From contig JAEUKE010000233.1 in assembly GCA_016794345.1 (NCBI GenBank), positions 1 to 64,000 of the forward strand: a stretch of DNA of 64,000 bases, given 5' to 3'. Origin of the DNA: Myxococcales bacterium (lineage in GTDB: Bacteria > Myxococcota_A > Polyangia > Polyangiales > Polyangiaceae). Shown here in pieces: positions 41,566-50,521 of this stretch. Position numbers and translations under genes: made by a program. Under the pieces are notes generated by a model. That model saw only the letters and a list, made by a program, of their open reading frames with translations, had not been told where the DNA came from and did no database searches. Position 1 is the stretch's first letter, and each line of letters begins with the position of its first letter.

Positions 41566-43934
41566 GCAAGCTCGAGCCCTGCACGCCGGACCGGCTGCGC
41601 CTGCGCGCGCGCGAGGACAGCCTCTCCTTCGGGACGACCGCGGAGCTCGCCCCGCTCGGCCCGTCGTTCGGGCAGAAGCGCGCGCTCGAGGCGCTCCGCT
41701 TCGGCGTCGCCATGAAGGCGGACGACTGGCACCTGATCGTGGTCGGCGAGCCGGGGCTCGGCCGGCGAACGCTCCTCAAGACGCAGCTCGCTGAGGCGGC
41801 GGCGAACGAGCCCACGCCGGAGGACATCTGCTACGTACACGGCTTCGAGCGCGCCACGCGGCCGAAGCTCCTCAGGCTCCCCGCCGGCCGCGGCCGCGCG
41901 CTGGTCCGGGAGATCGGCCGCTTCGTCGCGGATGTCCGCTCGCTCTTGCCGAGCGCGCTCGAGAGCGAGGAGCTGCGCACCCGCAAGCAACGCATCGAGG
42001 AGGAGGAGAAGCGGCGACACGAGGGGCACATGCGTGAGCTCCGTGATCGAGCGGAGGCGAAGGGCGTCGTGGTGATCGCCGGGCCGATGGGCTTCGCGAT
42101 CGCCCCCGCGAAGGAAGACGGCGTCATGCCCCAGGAGGAGTTCGAGCAGCTGCCCGACGCCGAGAAGGAGCGCCTGAGGGCCGCCATGAGCGAAACACAC
42201 GACGACCTCGCGCGGATGCTCGAAGAGGTGCCGCGGATCCAGCGAGAGATCCGGACCGAGCTGAGGAAGCTGCTCTTCGACACGGCCGAGAAGGTGGTCC
42301 ACGGTCTGATGGACGACCTGCGTGAGCTCTGGGCGGAGGAGCACGCCGTGCGCGCGCACCTCGACGCCATGGAAGCGGACATCCTCGAGAACGCGGAGAA
42401 CATCATCAAGCTCGACGGCGAGGGCGGCGTCTTCGACATCAAACGGTACGGCGTGAATCTGCTCGTCGACCACGCCGACACCCGCGGCGCGCCGGTGGTC
42501 TTCGAAGACAACGCCACGTACCCCAACCTCGTCGGCCGCGTGGAGCACACCCAGCAGCTCGGCGTGCTCGTGACGGACTTCCAGCTCATCCGGGCGGGCG
42601 CGCTCCACCGCGCCAACGGCGGCTACCTCGTCCTCGACGCGCGCGATCTGCTGAGCCAGCCGCTCGCCTACGAAGCGTTGAAGCGTGCCCTGCGCTCGCG
42701 GGAGATCCGCATCCAGTCGGCCGCAGAGTCGCTCGGTCTCTCCGGCACGGTGACGCTCGAGCCGCAGCCGGTCCCGCTGCACCTGAAGGTCGTCCTCCTG
42801 ACCGAGCCGAGGCTCTTCCACCTCATCGATCGGCTCGACGCCGACATCCGCGCGCTCTTCAAGGTCGTCGTCGAGTTCGCCGAAGACGTCCCGCGGAACA
42901 GCGAGACGACGGAGCTCTACGCCCGGCTCGTCGGGAGCTTCGCGCGGGAGGAGGGCCTCTTGCCGCTCGGGCGCGGGGCCGTCGCCCGCCTGGTGGAGGA
43001 GGCCGCGCGGCGCGCGGGCGACCGCGAGAAGCTGAGCGCCGACGTGCTCACGGCGTTCGACCTCGTCCGCGAAGCCGCGTTTCTGGCTCGGCAGCGGGGC
43101 GCCGCTTCGGTCGACGCGGCGGACGTGGTGGCGGCGATCTCCGCGCAGCGGCGGCGCTCGGGCTTGCACCAGGAACGTGTGGTGGAGCTCGTGACCGAGG
43201 GCACGCTGCTGGTGGACACGAAGGGCTCGCGAGTCGGCACCATCAACGGCCTCGCCGTGGTGGAGGTCGGGCGCAGCGTCTTCGGTCGCCCGACGCGCAT
43301 CACCGCGAAGGTCAGGCTCGGCCGCGGCGAGGTGGTGGACGTCGAGCGCGAGGTGGAGCTGAGCGGACCCATCCACGCGAAGGGTGTGTTGATCGTCTCG
43401 TCGTTCCTCTCCGCGCGCTACGCGAACGAGCACCCGCTCTCGCTGCAGGCCAGCCTGGTGTTCGAGCAGTCCTACGGCGTGGTGGACGGCGACAGCGCCT
43501 CGTGTGCGGAGCTCTGCGCGCTGCTCTCGGAGCTCGCCGACCTGCCGCTCGCGCAGAGCCTGGCCATGACCGGCTCGGTCAACCAGCTCGGCGAGGTGCA
43601 GGCCGTCGGCGGCGTGAACGAGAAGATCGAGGGCTTCTTCGATGTCTGCCGCGAGCGCGGGCTGACCGGCGAGCACGGCGTCATCGTGCCCCGCGCGAAC
43701 CTCCGCAACCTCATGCTCCGCGATGACGTGGTGGAGGCCTGCGCCGCCGGCACGTTCCGCGTGTACGCGGTCTCCACGGTCGACGAGGCCATGGAGATCC
43801 TGACCGGCGTCGAGGCCGGTGAGCGGTCCATCCACGGCGCGTTCCCGACCGGGAGCGTCAACGCACGCGTGGAGACGCGCCTCTTGGACCTGGCTCGAAG
43901 ACGCTTTGACGCCGGCGCAGCGCGCCCGAGGTGA
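41562..43934 (+). CDS. Lon-like (S16 family, AAA_32-type) protease
   Basis: 790 residues from a GTG after GGAGGGGGA. The N-terminal part has a nucleotide-binding region VVGEPGLGRRTLL, in which the Walker A lysine is replaced by Arg, as in many AAA_32 Lon relatives. A helical coiled-coil insertion follows (residues about 130-270), then the AAA core (RANGGYLVLDARDLL as Walker B). The C-terminal S16 protease domain has catalytic S645 in GDSASCAEL and K688 in VGGVNEKIEGFF. The substrate-recognition N-domain of LonA is absent. It probably degrades specific or misfolded cytoplasmic proteins. Coupling to the cyclic-diphosphoglycerate-synthetase-like gene is notable. Its 3' end overlaps the convergent phosphoribosyltransferase/hydrolase gene by 77 bases. 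Confidence 0.92.
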   Translation: MSKLEPCTPDRLRLRAREDSLSFGTTAELAPLGPSFGQKRALEALRFGVAMKADDWHLIVVGEPGLGRRTLLKTQLAEAAANEPTPEDICYVHGFERATRPKLLRLPAGRGRALVREIGRFVADVRSLLPSALESEELRTRKQRIEEEEKRRHEGHMRELRDRAEAKGVVVIAGPMGFAIAPAKEDGVMPQEEFEQLPDAEKERLRAAMSETHDDLARMLEEVPRIQREIRTELRKLLFDTAEKVVHGLMDDLRELWAEEHAVRAHLDAMEADILENAENIIKLDGEGGVFDIKRYGVNLLVDHADTRGAPVVFEDNATYPNLVGRVEHTQQLGVLVTDFQLIRAGALHRANGGYLVLDARDLLSQPLAYEALKRALRSREIRIQSAAESLGLSGTVTLEPQPVPLHLKVVLLTEPRLFHLIDRLDADIRALFKVVVEFAEDVPRNSETTELYARLVGSFAREEGLLPLGRGAVARLVEEAARRAGDREKLSADVLTAFDLVREAAFLARQRGAASVDAADVVAAISAQRRRSGLHQERVVELVTEGTLLVDTKGSRVGTINGLAVVEVGRSVFGRPTRITAKVRLGRGEVVDVEREVELSGPIHAKGVLIVSSFLSARYANEHPLSLQASLVFEQSYGVVDGDSASCAELCALLSELADLPLAQSLAMTGSVNQLGEVQAVGGVNEKIEGFFDVCRERGLTGEHGVIVPRANLRNLMLRDDVVEACAAGTFRVYAVSTVDEAMEILTGVEAGERSIHGAFPTGSVNARVETRLLDLARRRFDAGAARPR

Positions 43935-45247
43935 GGTGCCTGCCGAACCAGGCGGCCGCGCGGCGAGCGACCTGCTCGATCGCGCCCGGCTCCTCGAAGT
44001 CGTGTGTCGCGCCGCCCACCACGCTGAGCCGCTTCGTGCAGCGGAGCCGCTCGAGGACGCGCCGGTTGAGCTCGAGGAGCGCCGGATCGTGCTCGCCGAC
44101 GAGGAGCAGCGTGGGGGAGCGCAGAGCCGAGATGGCGCGATCGGCGAGCTCCGGCCGGCAGGCTCGGGCTGCGACCGCCAGCACGCGATTGTCGGGATCG
44201 GCGGCGGCGAGGAGCGCCGCGGCGGCGCCGACGCTCGTCCCGAAGTAGCCGACCGCGAGCGCGGAGGTCTCCGGCTGCTCGCGCGCCCACGAGGTGGCGG
44301 CCGCGAGCCTGCTCGCCAGCATCTCGGCGTTGAACGAGAGGCGCCCCACCGGCGTCTTGCCCAGGTGGCGTTCCCGGGGCGTGAGGAGATCGACGACGAG
44401 CGTAGCCAGCCCAGCCTGCTCGAGCGTCCGCGACACGAGGTGGTGGCCGCGGTCGTGGCGGAGCTGGTCCGACGAGTGCGCGAAGAGCACGAGGCCGGTC
44501 GCGGTCATCGGGACCACCAGGTCGCCGTCGAGCGCCGCGTCCGCCACGAGGATGCGCACGGGGCCCCGCAGGGCACGCTGGCTGGGCTCCGGCGGCTCGT
44601 CCTCCGATTGGCCGAGGAGCTCTGCGATCTGATCGACGCGGATTCGTTCGAGCTCCTGGTAAGCGCGGTTCGCGGCGTGTGCGTCGGGCAGCACCTCCGC
44701 GCAGAGCACGACGTCGGCCTCGGACGCGAGATCGTCCAGGGTCGCTCGCGGCGCGAGCTCGAGCGCGAGCACGGTTCGTCTGGCCGAACACCGCGCGCGC
44801 CGCTCGGAGCGCGGCGCGCGCGGTGTTCCCGGTCGACGCTCCGTCGTCGACGACGATGACCGTCCTGCCCGCCAGCTCGAGCGGCGGCTGCCCGCGGCGT
44901 ATCCGCCGGAGCAGCTCGCGCGCCTCGACCTCCTTCTCGGCGATCAAACGAGCGATCTGCACCTCTCCGAGCGCGGTCCGCGCCGCAGCGCCGGCGTCGA
45001 GCACGAGCTCGCCTCCCTCCGCGATGGCTCCGAACCCGAGCGACGCCTCGTCGGTCGGTGCGCGGAGCTTGCGCACGACGCAGACATCGAGCGGTGCGTG
45101 AAACGCTCGCGCGATCTCCGCCGCGACTGCGACGCCGCCGGCCGGGATGCCGAGGATGACGGTGTCGCCATCGACGAAGGGCTCGACCTCCGTGATCAAC
45201 GTGGCCGCGCCCAAGCGGCGAAGTTCGTCACGGCTCTCGGCGCGCAT
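43858..45247 (-). pseudogene. Phosphoribosyltransferase / alpha-beta hydrolase fusion gene, frameshifted
   Basis: The 5' part encodes a PRTase domain (MRAESRDELRRLGAATL, LGIPAGGVAVAAEIARAF, VVRKLRAP, and the PRPP loop VIVVDDGASTGNTARAALRAAR). The 3' part, in another frame, encodes a dienelactone-hydrolase-like domain (GLVLFAHSSDQLRHDRGHH, GYFGTSVGAAAALLAAAD, LLLVGEHD, HDFEEPG). In most homologues these are one protein of about 430-460 residues. Adding one GC dinucleotide to the GCGCGCGCG run at about 44811-44821 restores RAARARCSARRTVLALELAP. The break sits inside a perfect inverted repeat. GTG at 44772 could still start a separate hydrolase, so two proteins are possible. Convergent with the protease gene. 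Confidence 0.78.
44786..44828. repeat. Perfect 18-bp inverted repeat at the frameshift site
   Basis: GAACACCGCGCGCGCCGC (44786-44803) and its exact complement (44811-44828) are separated by TCGGAGC. It lies within the PRTase/hydrolase fusion gene exactly where the reading frame breaks. A very stable hairpin of this kind is a known hotspot for slippage and for sequencing error. Confidence 0.85.
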
Positions 45248-45308
45248 GTCTCGGTCCCAGCAAAGCCGGTGCCGTGGCGGCGCCGCCCAGTGCCTCCGGT
45301 TCGCCCCT

Positions 45309-46685
45309 CTACGCGGCGTGCGCTCGGATGCGGTGAAATTGCGCGAGCACGCGCTCGGCGAGGCTCTTCATCGTGACGACCTCGAAGCCGAGCACGCTCG
45401 GACGGATGGTGTCGTGCAGCCGCTCGGCGAGGCGACCGTGGAAATGGGCGTGGCCGAGCGCCGCACCTGTGATCGATCCGACCGTCGCACCGTTGCAGTC
45501 GGTGTCGTGCCCGCACATGACCGCCGTCGCGATCGAGGCGTTCGGTTCCATCCGGCCGTAGATCAGCGAGAGCACACAGATGAGCGCGTTGTTGATCGTG
45601 TGCACCGGGCTCATCGTCCCGAGCTCGGCCTCTACCCTGTCCATGCAAGCTTCGAAGCCATCGGCCTCGTCGGCCCAGGAGAGGCACCGGCGGACCCAGC
45701 GGGCGAGGCGGCAGTCGCGGGGGATCTCGCTGAGCCCGATCTCCACCAGGCGCCTCGGATCGTGCTCGACGAACGCGGCGGCCATCATCGCGGCGAACAT
45801 CATCTCGCCGTAGATCCCGTTTCGCTCGTGTGTCCAGCAGGCGTCCCGGTAGGCGAGCTCCGCGGCGCGCTCGGGGGCGCCCGCACAGGCCCAGCCCCAG
45901 CCGTCCGCGCGGATCTGCGCGCCGATCCACTCGCGGTACGGGTTTCGGTGTCGTCGCGTGAACGCCGGCGTGGCGGCGCACGTCCAGTAGCCGGGGCGGG
46001 TGCTCCGGCTCATCACGTTCTCGATGGCCTGCGCCTCGGCGGTGCAGATGGCGAAGATGGGGATCCGCGCGAGCCAGGCTTGCGCGACGTGCTCCCAGGT
46101 GAAGCCGGGGCCGTGCTCCTCCAGCACCGCGAGCGCGATGAGCGTGTAGTGGATGTCGTCGTCCGGCTCCATGTACGCGACCCGCTCGCGCTGCGAGGCC
46201 GGACACCAGAGCCGGACCCCGTCGCCCGCGTCACGGCCGCTGAAGTAGTCGGCGAGCGGCCAATCCTCCCGCGCCTGGAGGTAGCGCTTGATGCGGTGGC
46301 GGCCGACGACGCGGCCGCCCTCACGTGACATCCCCAGGCCCTCGACCGGCTTGCCGAGCGCGCAGCCCACGCACCTGCCCGTCCACGCGCCGTGGAAGCG
46401 GTCGAGCGCCTCGCTCTCCGTGGGCCTCCACCCCAGATCTCGGGGACCGTCGGGGCGAAGCGCGCGGATGGCGTCGAGATCGTTGGGCTCGGCGGCCGCG
46501 AGCTCCTCGTCTTCGGGGAGCGCCAGGAGCTCTTCGTAGAGCGGTCCGATCCGGCTCTCGTCGTAAGCATCGGCCTCGTCGACCGCGGCGACCCGATCGC
46601 GCAGTGTCGCGGGGATGACGCAGCCCTCGTCCGCGCGCTGGACGAGCTCCTCCCGCAAGAGCCCCAGCGGCGTGTCCCATGCCAT
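45309..46685 (-). CDS. ADP-ribosylglycohydrolase family protein
   Basis: 458 residues from the ATG before AWDTPLGLLREEL; the frame stays open to 47015, but upstream sequence is not protein-like. After a 125-residue N-terminal extension comes the family core: HGAWTGRCVGCALGKPVEGLG, the first metal motif MEPDDDIHYT (in place of DDT), AYRDACWTHERNGIYGEMMFAAMMAAAF, and the second metal motif GHDTDCNGATVGSITGAALG. The family removes ADP-ribose from proteins or small molecules using two Mg ions. The N-terminal extension and a third position DDD leave the substrate open; other members act on nucleosides or sugars. It is divergent from the VanZ/permease/ribokinase operon. Confidence 0.9.
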   Translation of the reverse strand: MAWDTPLGLLREELVQRADEGCVIPATLRDRVAAVDEADAYDESRIGPLYEELLALPEDEELAAAEPNDLDAIRALRPDGPRDLGWRPTESEALDRFHGAWTGRCVGCALGKPVEGLGMSREGGRVVGRHRIKRYLQAREDWPLADYFSGRDAGDGVRLWCPASQRERVAYMEPDDDIHYTLIALAVLEEHGPGFTWEHVAQAWLARIPIFAICTAEAQAIENVMSRSTRPGYWTCAATPAFTRRHRNPYREWIGAQIRADGWGWACAGAPERAAELAYRDACWTHERNGIYGEMMFAAMMAAAFVEHDPRRLVEIGLSEIPRDCRLARWVRRCLSWADEADGFEACMDRVEAELGTMSPVHTINNALICVLSLIYGRMEPNASIATAVMCGHDTDCNGATVGSITGAALGHAHFHGRLAERLHDTIRPSVLGFEVVTMKSLAERVLAQFHRIRAHAA

Positions 46686-46827
46686 GTCCGAGACGTAGCA
46701 GGGTGGAGGAACGATCACGAGGGTCGCGTCGCGGTGGCGCTGCTGGTGCCGCGTTCGCTCGCAAGTGAAGGGCCGGTTTCCAAACCACGCTCGGCCATAC
46801 TTCCGCTCACCGTTACCCCTGTTCTCG

Positions 46828-46867
46828 GTACATCGTCGTACGCGAAGAAACTTCGCGGACGATGTAC
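46828..46867. promoter_or_regulatory. Long hairpin in the leader of the VanZ-like gene
   Basis: GTACATCGTC (46828-46837) pairs with GACGATGTAC (46858-46867) and CGCGAAG (46841-46847) with CTTCGCG (46851-46857), leaving a GTA bulge and an AAA loop: 17 paired bases. It ends 16 bases before the ATG at 46884, over the likely ribosome-binding region. It may be an operator for a dimeric regulator or an RNA structure controlling translation. No regulator is identified. Confidence 0.6.
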
Positions 46868-46883
46868 TAGGTTGCTTCGGACG

Positions 46884-47249
46884 ATGAAGGCCGCCTGGGC
46901 CGTGCTCTGGTCCGTCACCATCCTGATCGGAACCGCGCTGGTGGCGCCGGTCACGGCGCGCTCCCGCCTGCTCGACGATCTCGCCCGGCTCGAGGTGGTG
47001 CACGTGTTCGCGCACCTCGTCCTCTACGGGACGCTCACCGCGCTCGGCCTGCGGGCGGGGCTCTCGCCCGCGCGCGCCGCGGCGCTCACGATCGGCGTGG
47101 CGATCGTCCAGGAGGGAGTCCAGCTCGTGTTCTTCGCCCGGCGCGCCCCGGGTCTGCCCGAGCTCTTCGATCTCGCGGTGGACGGCGTGGCGGTGGCCCT
47201 GGTGACCCTCGTCGCGCGCAGTCGCTCAAAGATGGCAGAACCGTCATGA
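46884..47249 (+). CDS. VanZ-like membrane protein
   Basis: 121 residues with four hydrophobic helices (AVLWSVTILIGTALVAP; HVFAHLVLYGTLTALGL; AAALTIGVAIVQEGVQLVFF; LFDLAVDGVAVALVTLV). The spacing and the motif QEGVQLVFxxRxxxLxDLxxDGVAVAL match the VanZ-like family (QExxQxFxPxRxxxxxDxxxNxxGxxxG). Family function is poorly understood; VanZ itself gives low-level teicoplanin resistance. It is the first gene of an operon: its stop overlaps the ATG of the APC permease (ATGA). A strong hairpin lies immediately upstream. Confidence 0.8.
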   Translation: MKAAWAVLWSVTILIGTALVAPVTARSRLLDDLARLEVVHVFAHLVLYGTLTALGLRAGLSPARAAALTIGVAIVQEGVQLVFFARRAPGLPELFDLAVDGVAVALVTLVARSRSKMAEPS

Positions 47250-48562
47250 TTTTGCCCGCGCGCGACGAACGGCCGCTCGGCGCGCTCCACGTCGCGGCGA
47301 TCGTCGTCGGCGCGATCATCGGGGTCGGCATCTTCTTCACGCCGGCGGTCCTCGCTCGCGCGCTGCCCTCCCCAGGCTGGGTGCTGGGCGTGTGGGCGCT
47401 GGCCGGGCTCATGTCGCTCGCGGGAGCGCTCGTCTACGCCGAGCTCGGCGGCCGCTTCCCCCAGGCCGGCGGCATCTACGTCTTCCTGCGCGACGGCCTC
47501 GGACCGCGGGCGGGCCCGCCCCTCGCGTTCCTCTATGGGTGGCTGCAGCTTCTGGTCATCCAGCCCGGCGCGATGGCCGTCATCGCGGTCGTCCTCGTCG
47601 ATCACGTGGCAGTCCTCGTCGGCGGTGTCTCCCCGCCGCTCGCGACCGCGGGCAGCGTGCTCGTCGTCGCGCTCTTCACCGCGGCGAACCTCCTCGGCCT
47701 GCGCACCGGCGGGCGCATCCAGGTCGTCATGGCGGCGTGCAAGCTCCTGGCGCTGGGGGCGCTCATCGCGATCGGCGCGGCGTTCGGCGAAGCCAGCCGG
47801 CTCTCCGCGCCTGCTTCGCACGCTCCGGATGGCACACCGTTCACCTGGCTCGTCGCCGGGCTCATCCCGGCGCTCTTCTCGTTCGGCGGCGCCTATCACG
47901 GGACCTACGTCGCCGGTTCGGTGCGCGATCCGGAGCGGGCCGTGCCGCGGGGTATCGCCGGGGGCATCCTCGTCGTGCTCGTCGCGTACCTCATCGTCAA
48001 CGCCGCGTTCCTCGGCTCGCTCGGTCACGACGGCCTCGCGGCCAGCAAGAGCCCGGCCGCGGACGTGGCCGCTCGCGCGTTTGGTCCGCTGGCGGGGCGC
48101 GCGCTCGCGGCGGTCATCGTCGTGTCCGCTGCCGGCATCCTCAACACGGTGTGCCTCGGCTTCCCGTTCGTCGTGCACGCCATGGCGAAGGACGGCCTGT
48201 TCTTCGCGCGGGCCGCGCGGCTGGACCCGAGGACGGGTCGGCCCAACGTCGCCGTCGCCGTGCAGGGCGGCCTCGCCTGTGTGGCCATCGTCGTGGGCTC
48301 GTCGCGTGTCGACGTGCTCCTCACCGCGATCGCGTTCGCCGACGCGTTTTTCCAGGCCGCGGTCGCGGTCGTGCACTTCCTCGCGAGGCGCTCGCCGGCC
48401 AAGCCGGGCGTCTTGCGTGCGCCGCCCGAGGCGACCCTCGTGTTCTTCGTCCTGTCGGTGGGCGTGGCGGTCGGCGCGCTGATCGAGAGGCCGATCGAGT
48501 CGGCCTACGGGGCCGCGGTGCTCGTCGTCGGCGCGCTACTCTGGAAGCGGGTGAGGCGGTGA
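47246..48562 (+). CDS. APC superfamily amino acid permease
   Basis: 438 residues with about twelve hydrophobic helices. Helix 1 carries the broken-helix substrate motif VGAIIGVGIFFTP, and AGALVYAELGGRFPQAGGIYVFLRDGLG is the family signature after helix 2. Later come FSFGGAYHGTYVAGSVRDPERAVPRGI and the conserved PNVAVAVQGGLA region. It should import an amino acid or related amine with protons across the cytoplasmic membrane. It overlaps the VanZ-like gene by 4 bases upstream and the next gene by 4 bases (GTGA) downstream, so all three are translated from one message. The substrate cannot be inferred. Confidence 0.93.
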   Translation: MILPARDERPLGALHVAAIVVGAIIGVGIFFTPAVLARALPSPGWVLGVWALAGLMSLAGALVYAELGGRFPQAGGIYVFLRDGLGPRAGPPLAFLYGWLQLLVIQPGAMAVIAVVLVDHVAVLVGGVSPPLATAGSVLVVALFTAANLLGLRTGGRIQVVMAACKLLALGALIAIGAAFGEASRLSAPASHAPDGTPFTWLVAGLIPALFSFGGAYHGTYVAGSVRDPERAVPRGIAGGILVVLVAYLIVNAAFLGSLGHDGLAASKSPAADVAARAFGPLAGRALAAVIVVSAAGILNTVCLGFPFVVHAMAKDGLFFARAARLDPRTGRPNVAVAVQGGLACVAIVVGSSRVDVLLTAIAFADAFFQAAVAVVHFLARRSPAKPGVLRAPPEATLVFFVLSVGVAVGALIERPIESAYGAAVLVVGALLWKRVRR

Positions 48563-50517
48563 GGCGAGGCGGCACGGTCTGGAAACGCAACGCGCGCGGA
48601 GGTGTGCTCGGGCTACCGCGCGGCCGCAGCGCGACGTGCCGGGCGCGAGGCGGCGAGGTGTCGGTCGAAGGTGACGCGCTCGTGCTCACCGGTCGATTGC
48701 CGGATGGCGTCGAGACCGAGGGCGCGACGCTGCGCCTCGATCTCTCGCTCGGGCCGCTCGTACACGTCCACGTGCCACACCTCACGCCCGAAGAAGGACA
48801 GGTCGCCGGCGACTTCGTCTTTCGCTCTCCGGCGATCGTGCTGGCAGACAAGGCGGTCATGATCGCCATCCTCCCGGACGTGGAGGACGTCGACGCAGCG
48901 GACGGCTACCGGGTCTGGGTCGACTACGATCATGGGCGGCGACGCGTCGAGATCGGCGTCGGCGCCTACGACGTCGAGGGGCACACGTTCTTCCGGCGCA
49001 AGCCGCTCTTGGGCCGCGGGCAGCGCTTCCGGCTCCGTGCCCACGTGATCGCGAGCGCCCGCCGCGAGGATCTGCTCGACCCGTACCGACGGGTCGCCGC
49101 CTTCTGCTGGTCGCGCTGGGGCGCGCCGCGCCTCGCGCGCGGCTCGGTCCTCGGCGGGCCGGTCTCGCGGTACCTCGAGCACGTCGTGCGCTGGGCCTTC
49201 TCCGACGACGGCTGGGGGAAGGAGGTGTGGCAGCACGTCGCGGATTCGCCCTCCGCGGGCGCGCCGGTCTTCATCGTCGACGTGACGCGGCACCCTTCCG
49301 TCCCGCCGGCCGAGCGGACGTGGCGCGAGCCGCGCAGCATCTGGAACCAGGCGTGGTTCTCGACCCAGCGCGTCGCCAACGGCCTCCTGCGCTACGCGAG
49401 ACAGGCGGGGCGGCTCGATCTCGAGGCTCGCGCGAAAGAGATGACGAATCTGTCTCTATCCGCGCCACAGACCGAGGGGCTCTTTCCCGCCGTGCTCCGG
49501 TGCCGCGAGCCGCTCGGCTGGGACCAGGCCCGCTGGACGAGCTCGGACCGACGCCCGCCAGGCGCCAGCGCCGAGGCCTGCCACCTGGTGGACGCGGCGT
49601 TCACGGCGCGCATGCTGCTCGAGTGGGAGACGCTCACGGGCGACGAGGTCGCCGTCGCGTACGCGAGGCGCTTCGCCGATCGGCTGCTCGCGCTGCAGCG
49701 ACCGAGCGGCGCGTTCCCGGGGTGGGTCGAGCCGAACGGCGCGGTCGCTGCCGAGCTCCTGGAGGGGCCCGAGAGCGCGGTCTCGGTGTCGCTCCTCTTC
49801 GAGCTCGGCGCGCGGGGGGCAGGTGAGGTGTACCGGGAGGCCGCGCGACGCGGCGCGCGGTTCCTTGAGTCGGCCGTCCGCGAGGCGCGCTGGGAGGATT
49901 TCGAGACGTATTATTCGTGCGCGCCCTGGGGAGCCGCCGATCAGCTCGGCCGGAGGGTGCGCCGCAACGGCGTCTTCAAGCAGAACACGCTGTCCATCGC
50001 CTGGTGCGCCGAGGCGCTGCTTCGCGCCTTCGCCGACGAGGGTCGCGGCTGCCACCTCGCGCTTGCGCGCCGCTGCCTCGCCGAGCTGTCGCTCTATCAG
50101 GCCGTCCACGATCCGCCCTTCCTCACCGCGCCCGCGCTCGGAGGCTTCGGCGTGATGAACGGCGACTGCGAGTGGAACGACGCGCGCCAGAGCCTCTTCG
50201 CGCCGCTCCTGCTCGAGGCGCACGCGGTCACCAAAGACGAGCAGCTCTTCGAGCGTGGCGTCGCGGCGCTGCGCGCCTCGTTCACCATGATGTATTGCCC
50301 AGAGAACAGGCGGCTCGCGCGGGCCTACGAGGCGCGTTTTCCGTCGTTCGGGCCCGAGAGCTACGGCTTCATGATGGAGAACCAGGGCCACGCGGGGAGC
50401 GACGAGATCGGCACCTTCACCATCTTCACGTGGGGGAACGGCTCGGCGCTCGAGGCAGCGGCGAAGGTGCGCGACCTCTACCCGCGCGCGTACGAGCGCG
50501 CGTTTCCGGGAGGATGA
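48559..50517 (+). CDS. Large protein with (alpha/alpha)6-barrel-like C-terminal region
   Basis: 652 residues from a GTG on the permease stop. The N-terminal ~190 residues look like a beta-sandwich (GATLRLDLSLGPLVHVHVPHLTP, YRVWVDYDHGRRRVEIGVGAYDV). From about residue 200 the sequence has repeated helical pairs with aromatic-acidic motifs common in glycan-active toroids: RSIWNQAWFSTQRVANGLLRYARQAG, AFTARMLLEWETLTGD, SAVSVSLLFELGARGAGEVYREAARRG, and YSCAPWGAADQLGRR. It resembles glycoside hydrolase or epimerase-type (alpha/alpha)6 proteins, but I cannot name a family. No signal peptide, so probably cytoplasmic. Operon partners are an amino acid permease and ribokinase. Confidence 0.7.
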   Translation: MRRGGTVWKRNARGGVLGLPRGRSATCRARGGEVSVEGDALVLTGRLPDGVETEGATLRLDLSLGPLVHVHVPHLTPEEGQVAGDFVFRSPAIVLADKAVMIAILPDVEDVDAADGYRVWVDYDHGRRRVEIGVGAYDVEGHTFFRRKPLLGRGQRFRLRAHVIASARREDLLDPYRRVAAFCWSRWGAPRLARGSVLGGPVSRYLEHVVRWAFSDDGWGKEVWQHVADSPSAGAPVFIVDVTRHPSVPPAERTWREPRSIWNQAWFSTQRVANGLLRYARQAGRLDLEARAKEMTNLSLSAPQTEGLFPAVLRCREPLGWDQARWTSSDRRPPGASAEACHLVDAAFTARMLLEWETLTGDEVAVAYARRFADRLLALQRPSGAFPGWVEPNGAVAAELLEGPESAVSVSLLFELGARGAGEVYREAARRGARFLESAVREARWEDFETYYSCAPWGAADQLGRRVRRNGVFKQNTLSIAWCAEALLRAFADEGRGCHLALARRCLAELSLYQAVHDPPFLTAPALGGFGVMNGDCEWNDARQSLFAPLLLEAHAVTKDEQLFERGVAALRASFTMMYCPENRRLARAYEARFPSFGPESYGFMMENQGHAGSDEIGTFTIFTWGNGSALEAAAKVRDLYPRAYERAFPGG

Positions 50518-50521
50518 GCGA

